DNA from: Dehalococcoidia bacterium
GTDB lineage: Bacteria; Chloroflexota; Dehalococcoidia; Dehalococcoidales; DAOWJC01
Assembly (NCBI GenBank): GCA_030640595.1
Contig: DAOWJC010000006.1
Coordinates: 1 to 7,015 of the forward strand
Direction: 5' to 3'
Length of the DNA: 7,015 nucleotides
Below are positions 1 to 4,417 of the stretch, piece by piece (the stretch's first letter is position 1; each line of letters begins with the position of its first letter). Made by a program: the position numbers and the translations under genes. Below the pieces are notes generated by a model. It searched no databases and was not told the DNA's origin. It worked only from the letters and a program-made list of their open reading frames with translations.

Positions 1-1
1 A

Positions 2-607
2 ATGAAAAAGATGTTGTTAATAATCTTGATTTTCGGCTCGCTGTGGGGGTGTATTGAGGTCTTTGCTGGTGGGGCTTTGAAAGAAGTGATTCCCCGTAGC
101 TCGGTGGTTCCCACTATTTTGAGTCTGGCTGTGCTTGCCTCGGCTCGATTCTTGGTTAGGACGCCGGGGTCATCAACTGCCATTGCCGCAGTAGCCATGC
201 TGTTCAGGTTAACCAACGCCGGCGGTTACTTCTGCCATCTTTGGGCTATATTTCTAATTGGTGTTTCATTTGATATTGTAGTCAGTGTATTAGGCAGCCG
301 GTGGGAGAAAACAAAGTGGCAGGGCTTGGCTGGAGTTAGCTCGGCTTACCTTACCACCAGCCTGTTTTCGCTTACCTTGGCCTATATCTTTCAATATGAA
401 TGGTGGGCTGTCCCGGGATTACCCAAGGTCTTAGATTATATTGGTATCAATGGAAGCCTGATTGCTGTGGGGGCTTTGATTCTCGTTCCCTTGGGCTACA
501 AGCTGGGTAAGTCGCTTATGGTCTTCTCTGAGACGAGACCTAAGCCGGCATTCATCGGAGCGTTGCTTCTCACCGTGCTCTTTTGGGTTGCCGGGGTTGC
601 TTTTTAA
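2..607 (+). CDS. polytopic membrane protein of unknown function
   Basis: A 201-residue, very hydrophobic protein with about six predicted membrane helices (roughly residues 4-24, 36-54, 58-72 or 80-98, 112-132, 147-166 and 183-200) joined by short loops. There is no catalytic motif or large soluble domain. The opening GSLWGCIEVFAGG followed by a helix and an AR(F)LV-R-PGSS loop resembles small membrane proteins with an ECF-transporter substrate-component look, but this is only an impression and I assign no substrate. The ATG lies at the window edge, so its ribosome binding site cannot be seen and the true start could be further upstream; the basic MKK followed by a helix makes it a natural start. 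Transcription presumably comes from outside the window. No strong terminator hairpin follows the stop codon. The reading frame is intact and codon use resembles the other genes here. Confidence 0.8.
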   Translation: MKKMLLIILIFGSLWGCIEVFAGGALKEVIPRSSVVPTILSLAVLASARFLVRTPGSSTAIAAVAMLFRLTNAGGYFCHLWAIFLIGVSFDIVVSVLGSRWEKTKWQGLAGVSSAYLTTSLFSLTLAYIFQYEWWAVPGLPKVLDYIGINGSLIAVGALILVPLGYKLGKSLMVFSETRPKPAFIGALLLTVLFWVAGVAF

Positions 608-716
608 GTTCAGCTCCGGAAGCCAGACTTTTGCCCCTTAGTAATCTATAGGCCCATTGTTTTAGGGAATAGACCCAGCATTTGACTATAAAGGGTAGGG
701 CGGGTCAAGGTTGAGG
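608..716. other. intergenic gap between converging genes
   Basis: This gap of about 110 bp separates the stop codons of the convergent genes on either side. I see no clear terminator hairpin with a T-run for either strand and no small gene. Confidence 0.5.
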
Positions 717-1070
717 TTATACGGCGTTACCTGGGTGTCGGCCTATAAGCCTGTAGAGGTAATAGAATGCCACAGGTATAATAGTAACAGCTATAATAAT
801 CAGGAGCGAGTTAAAGCCGGTAATCCTAATCCCAATCAGCATATTCAGGGCAAGAATGCTAATTGTTACCACAGCGATGGATAGACCAAAGGAAAGGGCA
901 ATCCTTTCTACAACATTTATCTGCTTGCCCTTGAAAAATACCAGTGTCCAAGCAAAACCAGGCAGAAAGAAGACAAGTATGATTCCTAGTATCGCCCTGA
1001 TGATAAATAAGCGCTCAAGGAAAGGTAGAACAACCCCGAATATCTCTCTAATTGGCGATAACCAATCCAT
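717..1070 (-). CDS. DUF1616-type small membrane protein
   Basis: A 117-residue membrane protein read on the minus strand. Three hydrophobic segments are visible (about residues 26-45, 56-80 and 87-108). The core, LPGFAW followed by a charged loop and then ERIALSFGLSIAV, matches my memory of the DUF1616 pattern (proline-glycine in the first helix, then an E-R-x-A-LSFGLS stretch). DUF1616 proteins are known mainly from archaea and some Chloroflexota, often near glycosyltransferases and surface polysaccharide genes; their biochemical role is unknown. Many members are longer, with an extra C-terminal soluble part, so this copy is either a compact form or the surviving N-terminal half. An in-frame TAG two codons before the ATG fixes the start region. 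A GGAG lies about 15 bases before the ATG, a little far for a good ribosome site. It diverges from a decayed gene 19 bp away, so this may itself be a remnant. Confidence 0.6.
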   Translation of the reverse strand: MDWLSPIREIFGVVLPFLERLFIIRAILGIILVFFLPGFAWTLVFFKGKQINVVERIALSFGLSIAVVTISILALNMLIGIRITGFNSLLIIIAVTIIPVAFYYLYRLIGRHPGNAV

Positions 1071-1088
1071 ACCCTATATCCCATCTCC

Positions 1089-1294
1089 ATTAATATTCAG
1101 CTTGGCAAATATACGACCTTGCCCGATATTCATAGAATCCCTAAGCCTGAGCGTCTGATATTACTGCTGATAATGGCACTAGCATTCTACCTGCTTTTAT
1201 TCCCCACTACAACTCCCCCTACCTGGTGCATATTGATGAATGGATGCACCTGGCTTATTCCAACTCAAGGAAGCCCGGAAGAGTGAGTAAGTAG
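1089..1294 (+). pseudogene. frameshifted relic of a membrane (glycosyltransferase-like) gene
   Basis: Two adjacent frames together read like the N-terminus of one membrane protein. The first (from about 1089) gives a basic, proline-containing lead, then PERLILLLIMALAFYLLLFP. At the C-run at 1202-1205 the reading continues one frame over as HYNSPYLVHIDEWMHLAYSN before stopping at 1292. A single missing base in that C-run would join them. A first helix followed by a short loop with (Y)LVHxDEWxHLAYS is what I recall from family-39-like or oligosaccharyl-type membrane glycosyltransferases, where the loop after helix 1 carries an Asp. No ATG or good ribosome site opens the frame (ATT AAT ATT at the expected place), and the remaining hundreds of residues are absent. 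It is therefore a dead 5' fragment. Family assignment is from memory and moderate at best. Confidence 0.45.
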
Positions 1295-1430
1295 CATAAG
1301 CTCCAAGCGCCCTATTTCTACGGGGTAAATATTCCTTGTGAGAAAATTATCACCCTACTAACCAATAGGGGATTTTAGGCTGTTTGTGCGATTTAATTAC
1401 TAGCTTTTTACTTAACGTTTACTCTCTGTT
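1295..1430. other. non-coding stretch without recognised content
   Basis: AT-rich sequence with stops in all frames. The only structure seen is a weak five-base stem (CCCTA at 1353-1357, TAGGG at 1366-1370) without a proper T-run. I see no gene or RNA here. Confidence 0.4.
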
Positions 1431-1471
1431 TCTTTAAAAAGACTTGATTTTTAATTCAACATGTGTATAAC
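1431..1471 (+). promoter_or_regulatory. upstream copy of promoter/operator-like repeat
   Basis: First copy of a direct repeat of about 38 bp. It opens with a palindrome (TCTTT-AA-AAAGA, 1431-1442). A sigma70-like pair follows: TTGATT at 1444-1449 and TATAAC at 1466-1471, 16 bp apart. A second inverted pair, TTGA (1444-1447) and TCAA (1456-1459), overlaps the -35 box. The second copy starts 73 bp downstream, about seven helical turns. It could be a second promoter or only a second operator. Confidence 0.45.
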
Positions 1472-1502
1472 TACTGGACAAATGGCGAATTTTTTTACTC
1501 TT

Positions 1503-1545
1503 GTCTTTAAAAAGACTTGACTTTTTATTCAACATGGTGTATATT
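1503..1545 (+). promoter_or_regulatory. promoter with overlapping palindrome for the Xre-TPR gene
   Basis: Second copy of the repeat. The perfect palindrome GTCTTT-AA-AAAGAC (1503-1516) abuts TTGACT (1517-1522), and TATATT (1540-1545) follows after 17 bp, a near-consensus sigma70 promoter. TTGA (1517-1520) and TCAA (1529-1532) form a second inverted pair inside it. The expected transcript start near 1552 gives a leader of about 50 bases to the next gene. Because that gene encodes an Xre-type DNA-binding protein, I infer that the palindromes are its own operators; this is not shown. Confidence 0.6.
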
Positions 1546-1601
1546 ATACGAGAAAATATATTATAGGGCAAAAGGTCGGCTTTTGGAGTAAGGCTGACTT
1601 T

Positions 1602-2339
1602 GTGCAGATATTACGGATGCAGGATATGGAAGCTCAAAATTTTGGAGCAAGGTTAAGACAGTTACGAAAGCAGGCTGGCATGACTCAGAGAGAGCTTGCC
1701 GATAGGGTTAACATTGACTTTAGTTATCTTAGCAAAATTGAGAGTGGAGTGGTGCCTCCGCCCAGTGAGAAGGTAATATCACAACTGGCTGAGGCGTTAA
1801 ATGCTGATAAAGATGAGTTAATTATTTTAGCTGGAAGGATTCCGCCTGACATAGCCCAGATTTTGCAGGATCGTGAGACACTGCAACGCTTAAGGTCAGC
1901 CCGTGCTCAGCAAATGGTGAGCTATAAAAACTATAAGAGCCTATCTAGGGTAGCAATAGCAATTGTTTTAGTATTAGCCGTTGCTGCCTCATTGTGGTTT
2001 GCTGCACCGGTCACGGATACAGCCGTTGCCGCTAACAATCAGGGCCTTGTCTACAATAACAGAGGGGAATACCCCAAAGCGATAGCCGCTTTCACCAGGG
2101 CGATAGAGCTTGACTCTAACTTTGCCGTCGCCTATAGTAACCGTGGTTGGGCCTTTATTGAGTTGGGACAATATGAACAAAGTGTTACCGACTGCACCAA
2201 GGCTATAGAGCTTGACCCTAACCTTGCCATCGCCTATAACAACCGGAGTTGGGCCTATATCGAGTTGAGACAGTATGAACAAGCCATTGCCGACTATGAG
2301 AAGGCGGTAGAGCTTGACCCTAACCTTCAAAATGACTAG
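1602..2339 (+). CDS. Xre-family HTH protein with membrane anchor and TPR repeats
   Basis: A 245-residue protein in three parts. Residues 14-78 are a Cro/CI (Xre) helix-turn-helix domain (LRQLRKQAGMTQRELA, then YLSKIESG), expected to bind operator DNA. Residues 117-135 form one hydrophobic helix preceded by Arg/Lys-rich sequence, so the HTH should be cytoplasmic and the rest outside. Residues 141-174, 175-208 and 209-242 are three 34-residue tetratricopeptide repeats ending in AIELDPN-type motifs, a protein-binding fold. The layout recalls membrane-bound regulators such as RodZ or CadC, with a TPR sensor part. The start given is GTG, with AAGG at 1590-1593 eight bases ahead and GGAG at 1585-1588; ATG codons at 1617 and 1626 are alternatives that would leave the HTH whole. 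The gene ends 61 bp before the surface-protein gene, with no clear terminator between, so co-transcription is likely. Target genes and ligand are unknown. Confidence 0.85.
   Translation: MQILRMQDMEAQNFGARLRQLRKQAGMTQRELADRVNIDFSYLSKIESGVVPPPSEKVISQLAEALNADKDELIILAGRIPPDIAQILQDRETLQRLRSARAQQMVSYKNYKSLSRVAIAIVLVLAVAASLWFAAPVTDTAVAANNQGLVYNNRGEYPKAIAAFTRAIELDSNFAVAYSNRGWAFIELGQYEQSVTDCTKAIELDPNLAIAYNNRSWAYIELRQYEQAIADYEKAVELDPNLQND
2124..2327 (+). repeat. two tandem 102-bp TPR-coding units
   Basis: Units 2124-2225 and 2226-2327 are in-frame direct repeats of 102 bp that share long identical runs, for example the block ending GAGCTTGACCCTAACCTT. The preceding TPR (residues 141-174) has the same length but is more diverged. 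This points to a fairly recent duplication of the last repeat. Confidence 0.8.
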
Positions 2340-2358
2340 TTGGTTATTATAATAAAAT

Positions 2359-2392
2359 TTGACAATAGTGTTATTTTAGTAAATTTAGGAGG
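2359..2392 (+). promoter_or_regulatory. leader of the surface-protein gene: strong RBS, doubtful promoter
   Basis: AGGAGG at 2387-2392 stands eight bases before the ATG at 2401 and fixes that start. TTGACA at 2359-2364 is a perfect -35 box, but the hexamer 17 bp downstream (AATTTA) is a poor -10 and would run into the ribosome site. I regard the RBS as sure and the promoter as weak. Confidence 0.5.
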
Positions 2393-2400
2393 AATAAGAC

Positions 2401-3672
2401 ATGAAGAACAAGAACTATTCTAAGATGGTGGCTATATTTGCTCTAGTATTGGCAATGGCTGTCTCATCGTTGTTTGCGTTGCCAGCTACGCTTTGCTATG
2501 CCGATGGTGGCTATGCGGTTGTTGGGGTAGGTGGCGAACCGGTTTCTGGCTTAACCTTGTTAGCCGGTAAGATTGATGCTAGCGGAGTATTGACCAAGGA
2601 TGTCACTGTCAAATCAGATGATAGGCTATGTCGGCTAACACTGAATAAGGATACAACGGCTCTAAACAAGAAGGGTAAGCGTCTATCTGGGGTAGTTATG
2701 ACCGAGATGGAAGATCCACCAGCCCCCCCCGAAGATTCTAATGTTATTGGTTTGACCTATGACTTAGGGCCGGATGGGGCTACCTTTGACCCAGCGATAA
2801 CCTTGACCTTCACCTATGACCCGGATGCTATACCCGAGGGTGTTGCCGAACAGAACTTGGTCATCGCTCTGTGGGATGAGGCGGCTGGTGAGTGGGTTAA
2901 CCTGGTTTCCACTGTTGACCCGGCAACCGGTACCATCAGCGCCAGCATAAGCCACTTCACCACCTTTACCGTCATAGCTTACACTGGCCCCGCTGCCTTT
3001 ACTGTCGGTGCCCTGGCTATATCCCCCATGGAGGTTGATGTTGGAGAAACTGTAACCATCGGCGCTGAGGTTGCCAACACTGGTGACCTCACCGGCAGCT
3101 ATGAAGTGACCCTTACGATAGACGATGAAGTGGAGGCTACTAAAGATGTAACCCTGGCTGGTGGTGCCAGTCAGGAGGTAACCTTCACCACATCCAGGGA
3201 TAAGGCTGGAACCTATGCCGTAAATGTCGATGGTCTATCAGGCACGTTTACCGTTGTGGCACCGCCGGCACCGCCGGCACCGCCACCACCACCGGCGCCA
3301 GCTGCTTTTACTGCCAGTGCCCTGACTATATCCCCCACTGAGGTTGACGTTGGAGCAACGGTAACCATCAGCATCCAGGTTGCCAACACTGGTGACGTTA
3401 CCGGCAGCTATGAAGTAACCCTTAAGGTAGACAATGTGGTGGTGGCTACTAAAGATGTAACCTTGGCTGGTGGTGCCAGCCAGAAGGTAACCTTCACCAC
3501 AGCCAAGGATATGGCTGGAACCTATACCGTAAATGTTGATGGTCTATCAGGCACATTTGCCGTCAAGCCACCGATTACACCGATTAACTGGTGGCTCATT
3601 GGTGGTATTATTGCTGCCTGTGTAATTATCGGTGTAATTGTCTGGCAAGTGGTCAGGCTCCGGAGAGCCTAG
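2401..3672 (+). CDS. secreted, membrane-anchored surface protein with CARDB-like repeats
   Basis: A 423-residue envelope protein. Residues 1-34 are a Sec signal peptide (basic start, hydrophobic core 9-27, likely cut after CYA). Residues 35-197 form a beta-rich region that includes YDLGPDGATFDPAITLTF and ISHFTTFTVIAY, a pattern I remember from adhesin-like or PGF-type surface proteins of archaea and Dehalococcoidia. Residues 198-286 and 301-389 are two similar Ig-like units of the CARDB type (ISPxEVDVGxTVTI, VANTGD, GTYxVNVDGLSGTF), known as cell-adhesion-related domains. A Pro/Ala linker (287-300) separates them. Residues 397-418 form a membrane helix followed by an RLRRA tail, so the protein should be anchored with the body outside. 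There is no LPxTG motif and no lipobox. It follows the Xre-TPR gene closely and ends at a strong terminator. A binding or structural role is inferred; the ligand is unknown. Confidence 0.85.
   Translation: MKNKNYSKMVAIFALVLAMAVSSLFALPATLCYADGGYAVVGVGGEPVSGLTLLAGKIDASGVLTKDVTVKSDDRLCRLTLNKDTTALNKKGKRLSGVVMTEMEDPPAPPEDSNVIGLTYDLGPDGATFDPAITLTFTYDPDAIPEGVAEQNLVIALWDEAAGEWVNLVSTVDPATGTISASISHFTTFTVIAYTGPAAFTVGALAISPMEVDVGETVTIGAEVANTGDLTGSYEVTLTIDDEVEATKDVTLAGGASQEVTFTTSRDKAGTYAVNVDGLSGTFTVVAPPAPPAPPPPPAPAAFTASALTISPTEVDVGATVTISIQVANTGDVTGSYEVTLKVDNVVVATKDVTLAGGASQKVTFTTAKDMAGTYTVNVDGLSGTFAVKPPITPINWWLIGGIIAACVIIGVIVWQVVRLRRA
2992..3567 (+). repeat. duplicated CARDB-coding units and GC-rich linker
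   Basis: Two 267-bp units, 2992-3258 and 3301-3567, lie exactly 309 bp (103 codons) apart and are highly similar at DNA level. Examples of shared runs are TATCCCCC, GTTGCCAACACTGGTGAC and GGCTGGTGGTGCCAG. The linker 3259-3300 is built of GCACCGCCG-type 9-bp microrepeats coding for Pro/Ala. Such repeats are prone to change in copy number by slippage or recombination. Confidence 0.85.
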
Positions 3673-3713
3673 TGTGAAATTAGGGTAAATAATCTTAGAT
3701 TTCTTGTCTGGAG

Positions 3714-3746
3714 ACAGGGTCACCCTGAGAAGTGACCCTGTTTTTT
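3714..3746 (+). terminator. intrinsic terminator after the surface-protein gene
   Basis: A perfect 9-bp stem, ACAGGGTCA (3714-3722) with TGACCCTGT (3733-3741), has a 10-base loop and runs directly into six T's (3741-3746). It lies 41 bp after the stop codon and should end the transcript of the regulator/surface-protein pair. Confidence 0.92.
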
Positions 3747-3888
3747 AACCACTTAGCCAAGGAGCAAGGCAGGTGAGTCACAAATATGACACGATTTGAC
3801 ACAGCCCGCACCGTCTCGACTGCACATGGGAAGAAATCTTAGATTCAGCCTTAGCCGTGCAACTCGCTACAAGGTGGAATTCTAGACA

Positions 3889-3947
3889 GACTATTGACAT
3901 TATAGAAGGAATAGTTTATCGTTCATACCAAAAAAGGAGGTGGACTA
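3889..3947 (+). promoter_or_regulatory. conserved promoter and leader, first zinc-ribbon gene
   Basis: GACTATTGACATTATA (from 3889) is identical to the sequence before the second copy at 6786. TTGACA at 3894-3899 is a perfect -35; TATCGT (3917-3922) or the overlapping TTATCG is a fair -10. The block TTTATC-TTCATACCAA and the ribosome site AGGAGG (3935-3940, seven bases before ATG) also match the second copy. The leader is therefore short, about 20 bases. Confidence 0.65.
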
Positions 3948-4088
3948 ATGCAGGCATACTGCGTGAAGTGCCGTGCCAAAAGAGAGATGAGGGATACCAA
4001 GGCCATAACTATGAAGAATGGCAAGCCAGCGACTCAGGGTGTATGCCCCGTATGCGGCACTAAGATGTTCAGAATCGGAAAGGGTTAA
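3948..4088 (+). CDS. 46-residue zinc-ribbon miniprotein (DUF5679-like), copy 1
   Basis: A very small protein starting MQAYCVKCRAKREM and ending in FRIGKG. Two CxxC knuckles (C5-C8 and C33-C36) are spaced as in a zinc ribbon, so it should bind one zinc ion. The sequence fits what I recall as DUF5679, small proteins common in Chloroflexota and other anaerobes; function is unknown, with nucleic-acid or ribosome association a possibility for such ribbons. The ATG is fixed by AGGAGG seven bases upstream; a longer open frame overlapping it (3857-4063) is in another frame and not real. Copy 2 at 6848-6988 has 42 of 46 identical residues, while about 18 codons differ silently, which shows that both are under selection as proteins. 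It sits alone between its own promoter and a terminator hairpin. Confidence 0.88.
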   Translation: MQAYCVKCRAKREMRDTKAITMKNGKPATQGVCPVCGTKMFRIGKG

Positions 4089-4112
4089 AATATAGTTATC
4101 AGGTTTCCACAC

Positions 4113-4149
4113 AAGGCTGGATATTTGCATGGTTGGGATATCCAGCCTT
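4113..4149 (+). terminator. terminator-like hairpin after zinc-ribbon copy 1
   Basis: A perfect 12-bp stem, AAGGCTGGATAT (4113-4124) with ATATCCAGCCTT (4138-4149), has a 13-base loop and is followed by the weak T-rich CTTGTT. The long stem suggests an intrinsic terminator 24 bp after the stop codon, though the T-run is poor. It may instead insulate the next promoter at 4163. Confidence 0.75.
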
Positions 4150-4162
4150 CTTGTTAGAGGTG

Positions 4163-4191
4163 TTGACAGTTAGGCTCAAGCGCCTTATAAT
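4163..4191 (+). promoter_or_regulatory. perfect consensus sigma70 promoter for the AOR unit
   Basis: TTGACA (4163-4168) and TATAAT (4186-4191) are both exact consensus hexamers with the optimal 17-bp spacer. A transcript would start near 4198 and run through the decayed MoaD-like region into the AOR gene at 4418, a leader of about 220 bases. No competing terminator lies between. Confidence 0.85.
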
Positions 4192-4213
4192 TGCCACGGT
4201 TGACGCCTTGTAT

Positions 4214-4402
4214 ATGTATGGCACCCAGGTAAGAAAAATGAGGAAATAGTGCCCAAAAACGTTGCGTCATCCGTAGTCGGATTGAATAGGGATTTAGAAA
4301 AAGGTGATGTTGAATGGACGCTTTGTGTCTGCCTCGGCTGAACTGAATATGGAGCTGAAAGAGGGAGACACTGTGACATTTTACTCCGCCGCCGCTTGTT
4401 GA
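4214..4402 (+). pseudogene. decayed MoaD/ThiS-like gene upstream of AOR
   Basis: The last part (frame 4313-4402) reads NGRFVS, then LKEGDTVTFYSAAAC and a stop. This is the look of the C-terminal half of a MoaD/ThiS ubiquitin-like sulfur carrier (VNGR-V, then L-x-DGD-V-x-F-x-A-x-GG). Upstream, the frame starting GTG at 4249 gives VASSVVGLNRDLEKGDV, which fits the preceding helix of such a protein but lies in a different frame. Before it, ATG at 4214 gives MYGTQVRKMRK and a stop. Thus about 60 codons of a MoaD-like gene seem spread over shifted frames, and the essential C-terminal Gly-Gly is replaced by Ala-Cys. MoaD-like genes are often placed directly before AOR-family genes, where they serve tungsto/molybdopterin synthesis, which supports the reading. 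It ends 15 bp before the AOR start. If real, another MoaD elsewhere must serve the enzyme. Confidence 0.5.
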
Positions 4403-4417
4403 TGAAAGGAGGAAAAT

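Noticed and set aside
856..1158. Open frame of 100 codons on the plus strand
   Set aside because: It lies antisense to the DUF1616-type membrane gene, has no ribosome site and shows no protein-like pattern.
1989..2330. Minus-strand open frame of 113 codons with internal repeats
   Set aside because: Its repeats are the reverse complement of the TPR-coding units; it is a shadow of the regulator gene.
3796..3824. TTGACA box at 3796-3801
   Set aside because: No acceptable -10 hexamer at 16-18 bp; the promoter at 3894 explains the downstream gene better.
3857..4063. Open frame of 68 codons on the plus strand
   Set aside because: It overlaps the miniprotein gene in another frame; the real gene has the RBS, the CxxC pairs and a conserved paralog.
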